DNA of 64,000 nt from NCBI GenBank assembly GCA_964462135.1, contig CAYWWK010000001.1, positions 62,001 to 126,000 of the forward strand. The letters are read 5' to 3'. Shown one piece after another: positions 33,389-42,096 of the stretch. Within the stretch, counting starts at the first letter, position 1. Each line of letters starts with the position of its first letter. The notes below the pieces were generated by a model. That model ran no database searches and was not told where the DNA came from. It worked only from the letters and a program-made list of their open reading frames with translations. Origin of the DNA: MGBC163016 sp964462135 (lineage in GTDB: Bacteria; Actinomycetota; Coriobacteriia; Coriobacteriales; Eggerthellaceae). Made by a program: the position numbers and the translations under genes.

Positions 33389-34935
33389 TGGAACTTCTAA
33401 TCGACACAGCGGCCGTGGCCCAGTACGAGCAGCACATGGCCATCCTGCAGGGGGCGGCAAGCTTCCAGTCGCTGGCCTACATCGCCGCAGCTCTTCTATT
33501 CATACTTGCACTTGCGGGGCTTTCCAAGCAGAAGAGCGCCCGCAACGGAAACTTCGCCGGCATCGCCGGCATGGCGATCGCGCTGATAGCCACCATCGTG
33601 ATAGTCATGGTGACGTCCATGGAGCCGGAGTTCGTCGGAGGCGGCACGGCGTCGGGCGCAAGCGCCTCCGGTTTCGCGATCACGGACACGGGCCTTTGGG
33701 TCGCGTTCCTGCTTATCGTCGTGGCGCTTGCCATCGGTGCCGCCATCGGCATCTTCAAGGCCAAGCACGTCAAGATGACCGAGATGCCCGAACTGGTCGC
33801 CATGCTGCATTCGTTCGTGGGCGCGGCGGCCGTGCTGGTGGGCTTCTGCTCGTTCCTAACCGACCCGGGCGCCGAAGGCGTTGAGAACGCCTGGCACATC
33901 GGCGAGGTGGGGCTGGCAGTGTTCATCGGCGCGGTCACGCTCACCGGCTCGGTCGTGGCCTACCTGAAGCTCTCGGCCAAGATATCGGGTCGCCCGCTGA
34001 CGCTTCCGGGCCGAAACGCCATCAACGCCGCGATGATCGTCGTGTCCATAGCGCTCATCGCGTGGCTCATCAACACGCGCGGCGTGGACGCGGGGCTGCT
34101 GCCTCTCTGCCTGCTCACCGCGGTGTCCCTGGTCCTGGGCGCGCACCTCGTGCTGGCCATCGGCGGCGGCGACATGCCGGTCGTGGTGTCCATGCTGAAC
34201 TCGTACTCCGGCTGGGCGGCGGCCATGGCCGGCTTCACGCTGGGCAACGACCTGCTGATCATCACCGGCGCGCTGGTGGGCTCTTCGGGCGCCTACCTGT
34301 CCTACATCATGTGCCAGGGCATGAACCGCTCGTTCATATCCGTCATACTGGGCGGGTTCGGCGGCGAGGGTGCAGCGCCTTCGGCCGGCGCCGAGGAGCG
34401 CGACTACGGCGACTACACCGAGGCCACCGCCGAGGAGGTCGCCCAGATGCTCAAGGACGCCAAGAGCGTGGTCATCGCGCCGGGCTACGGAATGGCCGTG
34501 GCGCAGGCGCAGTTCCCCGTGGCCGACCTCACGCGCCGGCTCATGGACGCGGGCGTCGACGTGAAGTTCGGCATCCACCCGGTGGCAGGCCGCATGCCGG
34601 GCCACATGAACGTGCTGCTGGCCGAGGCGAAGGTGCCCTACGACAACGTCTTCGAGATGGACGAGATCAACGACGACTTCGGTGACGTGGACGTGGTGCT
34701 GGTCATCGGCGCGAACGACACGGTGAACCCCGCGGCCGAGACGGAGCCCTCGTCGCCCATCGCGGGCATGCCAGTCATGCACGTGTGGGAGGCGGGCAAG
34801 GTCATCGTATTCAAGCGCTCCATGGGCAACGCGGGCTATGCGGGAGTGCAGAACCCGTTGTTTTTCAATGAGAATACGGACATGCTGTTGGGAGATGCGA
34901 AGAGCTCCGTGGATGCCATTGTAGCCGCTCTATGA
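33388..34935 (+). CDS. pntB: NAD(P) transhydrogenase, beta subunit
   Basis: 515 residues. About eight N-terminal membrane helices are followed by the NADP(H)-binding domain III (VVIAPGYGMAVAQAQ, HPVAGRMPGHMNVLLAEA, LVIGANDTVNPAA). It starts with GTG overlapping the pntA stop by one base. Almost all of it is high-GC; the last about 90 bases (from about 34845) return to the local style, as if a recombination tract ends there. Confidence 0.96.
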   Translation: MELLIDTAAVAQYEQHMAILQGAASFQSLAYIAAALLFILALAGLSKQKSARNGNFAGIAGMAIALIATIVIVMVTSMEPEFVGGGTASGASASGFAITDTGLWVAFLLIVVALAIGAAIGIFKAKHVKMTEMPELVAMLHSFVGAAAVLVGFCSFLTDPGAEGVENAWHIGEVGLAVFIGAVTLTGSVVAYLKLSAKISGRPLTLPGRNAINAAMIVVSIALIAWLINTRGVDAGLLPLCLLTAVSLVLGAHLVLAIGGGDMPVVVSMLNSYSGWAAAMAGFTLGNDLLIITGALVGSSGAYLSYIMCQGMNRSFISVILGGFGGEGAAPSAGAEERDYGDYTEATAEEVAQMLKDAKSVVIAPGYGMAVAQAQFPVADLTRRLMDAGVDVKFGIHPVAGRMPGHMNVLLAEAKVPYDNVFEMDEINDDFGDVDVVLVIGANDTVNPAAETEPSSPIAGMPVMHVWEAGKVIVFKRSMGNAGYAGVQNPLFFNENTDMLLGDAKSSVDAIVAAL

Positions 34936-34960
34936 GTTTGGGCTGACGGACGGCAGGTTG

Positions 34961-34979
34961 CTTGGCCTTGATGGCCAAG
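34961..34979 (+). terminator. Weak hairpin between pntB and folate gene
   Basis: CTTGGCC and GGCCAAG form a 7-bp stem over a 5-base loop, 25 bases after pntB in a convergent junction. No T-run, so this is a modest candidate. Confidence 0.4.
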
Positions 34980-35003
34980 GTGGCTTCGGACGCGTCGTCG
35001 CGC

Positions 35004-35600
35004 TCAGATGGCAGAGGCGGCTGCCGCTCCCACGACAATCACATCAACGGGTTGGTCGTGAGGTTCGACCATGCCCATGCTCTGCAGGCTGTCCACCTGT
35101 TGGCCCGCGCGGCAGAGGCCCATTGAGACGCCCTTGAAGTCTTGCAGGAAGGCATCGTAGAAGCCGCCGCCGTAGCCCAAGCGGAAACCAGCTTTATCGA
35201 AGGCGAGCCCAGGAACGAGGGCAAGGGGGCTATGGCAGGCAGCGGGGTGGATCGCGGTTTCGGCATCCAATGGCGGCTCCTTGATGCCGAAAGGAGACGT
35301 TTCCAGGCCATCGAAGTCGTGTATGCGGAACCATTCCATCCGGTGCGGCCCTGTGCAGCGGGGAATGGCAACGGTCTTTCCCTGACTCCATGCCGCCTTG
35401 ACGATGCCGCGGGTATTCACTTCGCACCCGATGGAAAGATAGGTCAGCACGGCATCCGCGCGTATGAAGGCAGGATGCGAGATCACCTTTTGCTGGATGA
35501 CGGCATCCAGCTGACGGCGCTCAGCCTCGTCCATCTCCTCGCGCTTTTCGATGAGCGACTTGCGAAGTGCGCATTTGGCAGGGAGGTCGTTGGCAGTCAT
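35004..35600 (-). CDS. 5-formyltetrahydrofolate cyclo-ligase
   Basis: About 198 residues. It converts 5-formyl-THF plus ATP to 5,10-methenyl-THF. CALRKSLIEKREEM near the N-terminus and LVPGLAFDKAGFRLGYGGGFYDAFL, the ATP/substrate loop of the family, are clear. ATG 35600 leaves 17 bases after the acyl-CoA ligase stop. A TTG at 35630 would overlap it. Confidence 0.92.
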   Translation of the reverse strand: MTANDLPAKCALRKSLIEKREEMDEAERRQLDAVIQQKVISHPAFIRADAVLTYLSIGCEVNTRGIVKAAWSQGKTVAIPRCTGPHRMEWFRIHDFDGLETSPFGIKEPPLDAETAIHPAACHSPLALVPGLAFDKAGFRLGYGGGFYDAFLQDFKGVSMGLCRAGQQVDSLQSMGMVEPHDQPVDVIVVGAAAASAI

Positions 35601-35616
35601 GGGATGGGATGGATTC

Positions 35617-37323
35617 CTATGACGCTGCAACCCCAGCCAGTTCAGCTGCCATTTCCCGAAGCTTGAACTTCTGCACCTTCATCGAGGGTGTCATAGGGAA
35701 ATCGTCAACGAAGAACACGCGCTTGGGAACCTTGTAGCGCGCAATGCGCGGGATGGCCCATTCGCGCACGTCATCCTCGGTCATATCCTCAAAGCCCGGG
35801 CGTGTGCGGATGAAGGCGCCGACGATCTCACCGTACTTCGCATCAGGGATGCCCACTACCTGAGCGTCAAGCACGCCCGGCATGGTGAGCAGGAAGTTCT
35901 CGACCTCCAAGGGATAGATGTTCTCACCCCCACGGATGATCATGTCCTTGATGCGTCCGGTGACACGATAGTAGCCATCCTCATCCACCGTGCCCAAGTC
36001 CCCTGAATGCAGGTATCCATCAGCGTCAATGGCCTTTGCCGTCTCCTCAGGCATCTTGTAGTAGCCCTTCATGACGTTGTACCCCTTGCAGCAAAGCTCT
36101 CCCGGCTCACCTATGCCGCAGATGTGTCCGTCGGTCGGATCGATGACGCGGACATCAACGGGAGGATGCTTCTTGCCAACCGTTTCGCACTTGTGCTCGA
36201 CGTCATCATCGGCCGAGGTCTGCGTGAACACGGGACTGGTTTCGGTGAGTCCATAGCAGATGGTGATCTCGGTCATGTTCATCTTGTCCATCACCTCGCG
36301 CATGGTCTCAGGTGGGCATGGACTGCCTGCCATGATGCCCGTGCGCATATGGGACAGATCGAAGCTGTCGAAATCGGGGTGGTTCAGTTCGGCGATGAAC
36401 ATGGTGGGAACGCCGTAGACGGCGGTGGCCTTCTCCTTGTGCAGGGCCTGCAGTACAAGCCCTGCGTCGAAATCCTCCACGATGAGCATGGTGGATCGAT
36501 GCGTCAGGTTCGCCATGACGCCCAGAACACAGCCAAAGCAATGGAAGAAGGGAACGGGAAGGCAAACGCGGTCTTCGGCACCAAGCCGTTGGCCTTCGCC
36601 AATGTAGAAGCCATTGTTCAGGATGTTCCGATGCGTGAGCATGACCCCTTTGGGGAACCCGGTGGTGCCGCTGGTGTACTGCATCATGACCACGTCATTG
36701 TTGTCGAACTGGGTCCGTGCCCATTCCAGATCCGAATCAGGACGATGCTGTCCCAGCAGGATGAGCTCCGGCACGCTGTAGAATCCGCGGTGCTTCTCAG
36801 GCCCCATGTAGATGAGGTTTTTCAAGTGCGGATAGGTTTCCGTGTCAAGGAACCCGCGAGGCTGCTCCAGGGATTCAGGCACCAGATCGCGGATGATCTG
36901 GAGATAGTCCACGTCGCGGTAGGCGTCGATGATGCAGAGCGCCTTCATATCGGATTGCTTGAGCACGTAATCTATCTCGTGACTCTTGTAGATGGGGTTC
37001 ACGGTAACCATGACGATACCCACCTTGGCGGTGGCGTACATGAAGGTGAGCCAGTCGGGGATATTGCGTGCCCAGACGCCCAGATGATCCCCCGGCTTCA
37101 TTCCGATGGACATGAGTCCCTTCGCCAAGGCATCCGTGCGCTTATCGAAGTCCTGATAGGTCCATCGCAAGTCGCGGTCGGGGTAGACTACGAACTCGTG
37201 GTTCGGGTCAATGGCCACCTGTTCCCTGAAGTAGTCTCCGATGGTCAATTCCGAGTGGAGCGGATAGTTCGGGTCTCCTGGAATAGGTTCATTGCAAGCT
37301 TCAGCAGCGTTGTTCTCAGTCAT
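35617..37323 (-). CDS. AMP-forming acyl-CoA synthetase/ligase
   Basis: About 568 residues of the ANL superfamily. The P-loop MQYTSGTTGFPKGVMLTH, motif CYGLTETSPVF, the hinge region SGDLGTVDEDGYYRVTGRIKDMI and the C-terminal catalytic Lys in KVPKRVFFVDDFPMT are present. Overall pattern is a medium/long-chain fatty-acyl-CoA ligase (FadD3/YngI/FadK-like). It probably activates exogenous fatty acids. The neighbouring cupin-XRE regulator and the oleate hydratase 6 kb away fit with handling of host or dietary fatty acids, but the acyl specificity is not visible. Confidence 0.9.
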   Translation of the reverse strand: MTENNAAEACNEPIPGDPNYPLHSELTIGDYFREQVAIDPNHEFVVYPDRDLRWTYQDFDKRTDALAKGLMSIGMKPGDHLGVWARNIPDWLTFMYATAKVGIVMVTVNPIYKSHEIDYVLKQSDMKALCIIDAYRDVDYLQIIRDLVPESLEQPRGFLDTETYPHLKNLIYMGPEKHRGFYSVPELILLGQHRPDSDLEWARTQFDNNDVVMMQYTSGTTGFPKGVMLTHRNILNNGFYIGEGQRLGAEDRVCLPVPFFHCFGCVLGVMANLTHRSTMLIVEDFDAGLVLQALHKEKATAVYGVPTMFIAELNHPDFDSFDLSHMRTGIMAGSPCPPETMREVMDKMNMTEITICYGLTETSPVFTQTSADDDVEHKCETVGKKHPPVDVRVIDPTDGHICGIGEPGELCCKGYNVMKGYYKMPEETAKAIDADGYLHSGDLGTVDEDGYYRVTGRIKDMIIRGGENIYPLEVENFLLTMPGVLDAQVVGIPDAKYGEIVGAFIRTRPGFEDMTEDDVREWAIPRIARYKVPKRVFFVDDFPMTPSMKVQKFKLREMAAELAGVAAS

Positions 37324-37346
37324 TATCATCCTGTCGAGGGGAAGGG

Positions 37347-37925
37347 TCAGAGGGGGGTGTAGACGCAGGCGAGGAATTTCGCGTTCTGGCCGTCGTGGGC
37401 GCGCACCTGATGGGGAACGATGGAATCGTAGTAGATGCTCTCACCGGGATGGAGGACGAAGGTGTCCTTGCCGTATTCGATCTCGATGCACCCTTCCATC
37501 CCATAGAGCCACTCCTCGCCCTCATGGCTGTCAAGCTTGTGGGTGGTCTCTCCGGTAGGGCTCACGGTGATGATGAAGGGATCCATATGCCGAGAGGGGC
37601 GTCCTGCCGCCAAGCTGAAGTAGCTGAGATCGCCCGCGTCTTTGGCTGTTTGCAGCGTGCGGGTCTGCTCCACTTCTTCCATCTGCTTGCTGCTGATGTA
37701 GGCAGGGCCGAAGGTCTCATCGTCATCCATGAGCGTTCCCAGACGCACGCCAAGGGCGCGTGTCAGCTTGATGAGCGGTGCCAGGGAGGGAGGAACGTCT
37801 CCCGCTTCCAAGCCTTCTATGGTCTGCACGTCGAAGCCGCAACGATCCGCCAAGTCTTTCGTGCTCAGGTGGTGAGCTTCCCGAAGCGTGGTTATCTTGC
37901 GGCCAAGACAATTGTCATTCTCCAT
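37347..37925 (-). CDS. XRE-family regulator with cupin domain
   Basis: 192 residues. An N-terminal helix-turn-helix (LREAHHLSTKDLADRCGFDV, residues about 12-65) is joined to a C-terminal cupin_2 barrel (HEGEEWLYGMEGCIEIEYG, then HPGESIYYDSIVPHQV). This is the layout of regulators that sense a small ligand. It ends 24 bases upstream of the acyl-CoA ligase, so it probably controls that operon. ATG 37925 follows AAGGAGG at ideal spacing. Confidence 0.9.
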   Translation of the reverse strand: MENDNCLGRKITTLREAHHLSTKDLADRCGFDVQTIEGLEAGDVPPSLAPLIKLTRALGVRLGTLMDDDETFGPAYISSKQMEEVEQTRTLQTAKDAGDLSYFSLAAGRPSRHMDPFIITVSPTGETTHKLDSHEGEEWLYGMEGCIEIEYGKDTFVLHPGESIYYDSIVPHQVRAHDGQNAKFLACVYTPL

Positions 37926-37946
37926 AGATGGTTCCTCCTTCAAACA

Positions 37947-37984
37947 GACAACCCGCCTATGATACCTGACTCAGGCGGGTTGTC
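37947..37984 (-). terminator. Terminator of LAQTG surface protein
   Basis: GACAACCCGCCT (37947-37958) pairs perfectly with 37973-37984, a 12-bp stem with a 14-base loop. Read on the minus strand it follows the surface-protein gene and precedes TGTTTG. It lies just before the regulator's ribosome site, so it could also act in the regulator's leader. Confidence 0.7.
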
Positions 37985-38013
37985 CGGAGGAATGATCCTT
38001 TTGGCAGGGGATA

Positions 38014-39084
38014 TCAATAGGAGGAGGGATGACGATACCGGTATATGCCATAGATGACCCCGGCAAAGGCAACGGCGGCTACCAGCACCAGAATACCCAA
38101 GGCTATGGGGGCGTCATCGCCTGTCTGCGCCAGATCGAAGCCAACCTGCCTTCCCGTGAGATAGGCATCCCTTATCTGCTCGGCCTCCTGTTGGGGGAGG
38201 GGGTTTTCGAGCATCTCATCGGTGATCTCAACCTTGTCGGATGGGGTGAAGTCATCGGGAAGTGTGGCCGTGGTGTCATCATCGATGATGGTATCGTCAG
38301 GAAGGGTCGTATTCGGGGGTGTGACGGTGTCATCGGGAACGACCATATCATCAGGCAGATGCTGTGAGCTGGGGGTGTACAGCACGTTGATGACATTCTT
38401 GTCGGCATCGGTGCCGATGCGTATCTCAGCGGGGTAGGTGTCTATCACATAGACATCATCAAGCTGGTATTCGTAGGCATCTCCCTTGACCAAGGTGTCG
38501 TACTGCTGGTTGCTGAAGACCTCCGATCCCATTTTGTAGAAGGAGACATCTTCGGGTGCCAGTGCATCTGTCCAGTTGTCGGCGGTCAGGTCAGCGCCTG
38601 TCATCAGGTAGTAGTTCACCGTGTATTCGTAATCGTGGAGTTTCAGGTATATGAAGGTGAATACGTTTTGGGCTGGATCCTTTGAGATGGTGACGGTGGC
38701 GGGCCATGCATCGAAGAAGATATGCCCGGGAATCCTCACCACGTAATCCCATGCGCTGACGGTCTGTCCCTCATGGAATCCGGTAAGGGTTCTGGTACCC
38801 AGAATCACCCGCCCATCATCATCGAAGATGGTGCCGGGCTCCTCATCTCCTGTCGGATTGCTGGTGTACACCAACGTCAATGAGCAGTCATCCGCTGGAT
38901 CGGAGACGTCGGACTGGTCGGCTGGAGATGCGGGGTCTGAGGGTGTTGCCTCAGCGATGGGGACGGGGGTTATGGGTTCTTCCTCGGCAAAGGCCTGTGG
39001 GACAGCGATCAAGGGCAGCATCATGGCCAAGGCGAAGATGATAGCGAGGGATGCCGTTCCTATTCGTTTCAGCATGGCGTGCAT
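38014..39084 (-). CDS. LAQTG-anchored surface protein with MucBP-like repeats
   Basis: 356 residues. A signal peptide (IGTASLAIIFALAMMLPLIA, cleavage near AFA-EEEP) is followed by an acidic Pro/Asp-rich linker. Three beta-rich repeats resemble MucBP/beta-grasp units (e.g. YEYTVNYYLMTGADLT), each ending in NVxxxxY. A second D/T/P-rich spacer follows, and then the sorting signal LAQTGD, a hydrophobic helix and a short basic tail. It is probably wall-anchored by a sortase that accepts LAxTG, like the other surface protein here (LAETGD). No sortase gene is in the window. The Met at 39084 is chosen for its TAGGAG site. Confidence 0.82.
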   Translation of the reverse strand: MHAMLKRIGTASLAIIFALAMMLPLIAVPQAFAEEEPITPVPIAEATPSDPASPADQSDVSDPADDCSLTLVYTSNPTGDEEPGTIFDDDGRVILGTRTLTGFHEGQTVSAWDYVVRIPGHIFFDAWPATVTISKDPAQNVFTFIYLKLHDYEYTVNYYLMTGADLTADNWTDALAPEDVSFYKMGSEVFSNQQYDTLVKGDAYEYQLDDVYVIDTYPAEIRIGTDADKNVINVLYTPSSQHLPDDMVVPDDTVTPPNTTLPDDTIIDDDTTATLPDDFTPSDKVEITDEMLENPLPQQEAEQIRDAYLTGRQVGFDLAQTGDDAPIALGILVLVAAVAFAGVIYGIYRYRHPSSY

Positions 39085-39185
39085 AATCGAACTCCTATCC
39101 TCATGCTTGTTGCAATGAAGATAGCAGCCCCAATGAAGTGCCCCGGCGCGCTGGTTCAAGATGACGAACCTGGGGAATCAAACCG

Positions 39186-40086
39186 TTACTTCGCGGTCAC
39201 GGAGTGAGCAAGAGACCGCCCCGTTCCTCCTTGTTCTCGTTTGCCTTTCAATGAGATCGGGCACAGCACGGCGACCACGATGAAGCCGATGCCGCCGACG
39301 ATTCCCGTGGCGGTGGGGCCAACGAAGGGATTGGCCGTCCCAACCAGAAACATGGTAGGGGCCGCAACGCAGCTGTTCACGGCACCGTGGGCGAGCACGG
39401 CCGGCAGGCAGCTTCCCGCACGCGTCCAACCCGTAGTTGTGCCCCAACGCGGTGATGGGCGCGTGCCACAGGCCCCAGATGATGCCGATCGTCACTGCAG
39501 AGAACGTGGCGCTGCGCTTCTCCAACATATGGGGCAGAAGGTAGCCACGCCAGCCCCATTCCTCGCCAAAGCACGTGACGCAGTTGAGCAGCGGTGCCAC
39601 GAGCACCAGTGCGAGTTGCGCGTAGCCAAGCATGCGAATCTGCTCCTCGTCCATCGAGGCCGATTGCCCGGTCGCCTCCAGCTGCCGCTGCATCGTCTCC
39701 ACGAACGTAGACATGGAAGGGTCGAACTGACCGGGATTCAAAAGGAAGTACGCCACGCCGCCGACTGCCACCAAGGCGATTGGGCCCAGCCACCCGGCCA
39801 GGTAGTACTTCCACGTGCGCCTGAAGCGCACCGGTTTGATCCATACGTTGCGGAAACCCTCGCCCGTGAGCAGGCGCGTGACCACCACGCCTATCGCCGG
39901 AAAGAACATGCCCGCACCCACCAGCATCACGGTGAGCGAGTCGGAGAAGACGCTCTTCCCGGCTTCCATCAGCGGCAGCGCACGCGGATACACGGCGGCG
40001 AACCAGAATGCCCAAGTCAGTGCGAAGGTGACGATGCAGTAGGTGGCCACTCGATGTTCGGCAAGGCGTTTTTGGATGCGCTTCAT
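39186..40086 (-). pseudogene. CPBP (CAAX-type) membrane protease, frameshifted by internal deletion
   Basis: The first about 230 residues are a normal type II CAAX/bacteriocin-processing protease: several helices, motif 1 FGEEWGWRGYLLP and motif 2 IIWGLWHAPITALGHNYG. Directly after this the frame reads nonsense-like Arg-rich sequence. In another frame the last motif resumes (TRAGSCLPAVLAHGAVNSCV) and runs to KGKREQGG. The connecting helix of about 30 residues is missing, so a deletion near 39425 removed it and shifted the frame. ATG 40086 follows AAGGAGG. The protein is probably non-functional. Confidence 0.78.
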
Positions 40087-40113
40087 AAGGCATCCCTCCT
40101 TTCGGAGTCGGAG

Positions 40114-40217
40114 AGTCAGAGAGTCAGGGGGACGGTTCTCTTGACTCACTTAGCTATTCAGTCTGATTCGGATGAGGTAGAGTGAGTCAAGAGAACCGTC
40201 CCCCTGACTCTCTGACT
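40114..40217. repeat. Perfect 37-bp inverted repeat, GGGGACGG core
   Basis: Arm 40114-40150 (starting AGTCAGAGAGTCAGGGGGAC) is exactly complementary to 40181-40217, around a 30-base loop. It lies between the broken protease and the DUF1648 gene, four bases from the latter's stop. It carries the GGGGACGGTTCTCTTGACTC form of the core seen at 2275 and 53306. Confidence 0.9.
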
Positions 40218-40221
40218 CCTG

Positions 40222-41340
40222 CTACATGCAGAACGAGAAGGCGATGAACGCGGCGGTCACGACGACGAAGCTGACTATGATGGCCCAGGCGGTCGGCCTT
40301 CCCAGGTTCATGGTCCATCCAATGCCGAAGCGTTCGGGTACGAAGAGGCTCGCATCGTCGCGATTCCAGTAGAAGATACCCAGCTTCCAGTAACGATCGT
40401 CGTCCACCGGCATGGAATCGGGCTCTTCCATGCGACGCAAAAGTCGGGCGCCGTTCTGTCCGTAGACCACCGTGACCGCCATCACCACCACCAACACGAC
40501 GACCAACATGACAAGTATGGGAAGCAGCGCCTGCATCATGGTGATGACGCCCATGAACGACAGCGCGATGATGGGTCCCAAAAACGAAAGCATGGTCCCC
40601 AATCCGACCAGCAGCATGCTCTGGGCGCGGGCGAACGCCCCGTATGCCCATGCGCTGGCCGCAGGACGCGACGCGTCGACGCCCTTCTTCGAACGCAGGA
40701 TGCTCCAGTGCGAGAAGACGAAGCAGGCGTCCAAGAACACGACGGTCAGGAACGGAAAGGCGGCTGTGAGCGGCGACTTCTGCACCCAATTGCTCACCTG
40801 TCCCGACAAGTCCACATTGGTGGCGATGCGCTCGGGCATGAGCGGGTAGCCGACGATGCAGACAAGTCCGGTGATGGCTATGGGAACCAGGAACAGCAGG
40901 TCCCACTTCTGGGAAATCGGCCTCGGTGCAGGCTCTTCGGCCACGAAGCCGACGCGCTTCGCCGACTGTGCCTTCCATCCTCGCGCCTGCTTGAGCGCGA
41001 TCGTCTTTCGGCGGAAGTGCAGCATGAACCCGTAGCCTCCGAAGCACAGGGCGAGTTCGGATACGACCAGGGCAGGCAGGAAGGCATGCTCGGGGCTCGC
41101 GAAAAGGCATGCGCCGCAAACCGCTGTGAGCGCCAGTGTACCCACGGCCACGATGGTGGAATAGGAGCGCTTGAGCCGCTTGATGCCGGGGTCGCTTGAA
41201 GCGGCATCGGGAATGGTCACGGCGAAGCACTCGCGCTTCGGCATGAGATAGGGTGTCGCCGCCATAAGCGCACCCGTGATGGGGACGAAGAGCAGCACCA
41301 ACCCCAGCAGCGCGTACATGGATGGGTCTACGGGCTGCAT
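40222..41340 (-). CDS. DUF1648/DUF5808 membrane protein
   Basis: 372 residues with about seven to eight hydrophobic segments. MPERIATNVDLSGQVSNWV is the DUF1648 motif, and RYWKLGIFYWNRDDASLFVP is the DUF5808 motif near the C-terminus, as in the YdfA/SdpI-related integral membrane group. Such proteins are often paired with a YtrA-type GntR regulator, as here (four-base gap). The role may be envelope stress or immunity, but this is not established. The Met at 41340 is chosen since codons upstream lie inside the regulator gene. Confidence 0.85.
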   Translation of the reverse strand: MQPVDPSMYALLGLVLLFVPITGALMAATPYLMPKRECFAVTIPDAASSDPGIKRLKRSYSTIVAVGTLALTAVCGACLFASPEHAFLPALVVSELALCFGGYGFMLHFRRKTIALKQARGWKAQSAKRVGFVAEEPAPRPISQKWDLLFLVPIAITGLVCIVGYPLMPERIATNVDLSGQVSNWVQKSPLTAAFPFLTVVFLDACFVFSHWSILRSKKGVDASRPAASAWAYGAFARAQSMLLVGLGTMLSFLGPIIALSFMGVITMMQALLPILVMLVVVLVVVMAVTVVYGQNGARLLRRMEEPDSMPVDDDRYWKLGIFYWNRDDASLFVPERFGIGWTMNLGRPTAWAIIVSFVVVTAAFIAFSFCM

Positions 41341-41344
41341 GTCC

Positions 41345-41872
41345 TCACGCCCCTTGTGTGGATGGCCTTGCGGAAGCGTCGGCAGACAGCCTTGCGGAAG
41401 CGCACTCCGCAGCGCTTCCCGACGTGCGGGCGGAGCGTTTCTTCGAGCGCTTGGACGCAGCTCCGTCCTTGTCCACCCCGACCACCCCGTAGGCGCGGGC
41501 GGCCTGGGCGGCAGCGCATTCGATGAACTGTCCCCGCGTACCCCCGCATGCCCGGTAGGTGAGCGCCAGCTTGAACAGATCGCCTTCCATATCCTCCAGC
41601 GATTGGCGGTTCTTGTCGGCGCGCGAGGCATCGCTCGGCTCGCTGATGACCGCGCCGGCTCGTCCTCGCATCTGGACGTAGCCCTCGTCACGGAGAACTG
41701 CGTACGCCTTGTTCACGGTGTGCAGGTTGATACCGAGGTCGCTTGCGAGCGACCGCACTGAGGGAAGCGACATGCCCGGCTCAAGCTCACCTGTGGCAAT
41801 GCCAGCGATGATCTGGTCGTGGATCTGCTTGTACAGCGGCTCGGACGAGCATTCGTCTATGGATACGATCAT
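41345..41872 (-). CDS. GntR-family regulator, YtrA-like
   Basis: 175 residues. An N-terminal winged helix-turn-helix (PLYKQIHDQIIAGIATGELE, then LPSVRSLASDLGINLHTVNKAY) of the GntR type is followed by only a short C-terminal part, typical of the YtrA subgroup that autoregulates small operons. The last about 35 residues are low-complexity Ala/Ser/Arg. It heads an operon with the DUF1648 protein and likely the CPBP gene. A palindrome at its start site is the probable operator. Confidence 0.9.
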   Translation of the reverse strand: MIVSIDECSSEPLYKQIHDQIIAGIATGELEPGMSLPSVRSLASDLGINLHTVNKAYAVLRDEGYVQMRGRAGAVISEPSDASRADKNRQSLEDMEGDLFKLALTYRACGGTRGQFIECAAAQAARAYGVVGVDKDGAASKRSKKRSARTSGSAAECASARLSADASARPSTQGA

Positions 41873-41902
41873 GATGCCCAGCCCCTCCCCTTACATGAAT
41901 GT

Positions 41903-41917
41903 TCTATTCGGTATAGA
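41903..41917 (-). promoter_or_regulatory. Candidate operator of the GntR regulator
   Basis: TCTAT-TCGGT-ATAGA is an inverted repeat placed at the expected transcription start, just downstream of a strong promoter. This position suits autorepression by the YtrA-like regulator it precedes. Confidence 0.6.
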
Positions 41918-41919
41918 TC

Positions 41920-41948
41920 ATTTTAGAAGGAAAAATGTAATATGTCAA
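41920..41948 (-). promoter_or_regulatory. Promoter of GntR operon
   Basis: On the minus strand, TTGACA (41943-41948) and TAAAAT (41920-41925) are separated by 17 bases, close to the ideal housekeeping promoter. Confidence 0.85.
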
Positions 41949-42029
41949 ATAGAATATTTTCAGAAGGGAGCCCATGGGACTCGATGAATCCCACTCGTCT
42001 GTCGTGCCGACAAGGGCAGTCACGAGAAA

Positions 42030-42059
42030 GGAAGGGGCGCGTGGATGCGCGCCCCTTCC
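42030..42059 (-). terminator. Rho-independent terminator of oleate hydratase
   Basis: GGAAGGGGCGCG (42030-42041) pairs with 42048-42059 (12 bp, 6-base loop). Read on the minus strand it is followed by TTTCTC, and it lies about 40 bases after the stop of the oleate hydratase gene. Confidence 0.85.
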
Positions 42060-42096
42060 CAGTCATTCGACGCAAGGTGTGATCGGGTGATGCAGG

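Noticed and set aside
32027..34782. Long minus-strand open frames opposite pntAB (477 and 308 codons)
   Set aside because: His/Arg/Val-rich shadow translations of a high-GC region; the sense frames are complete PntA and PntB.
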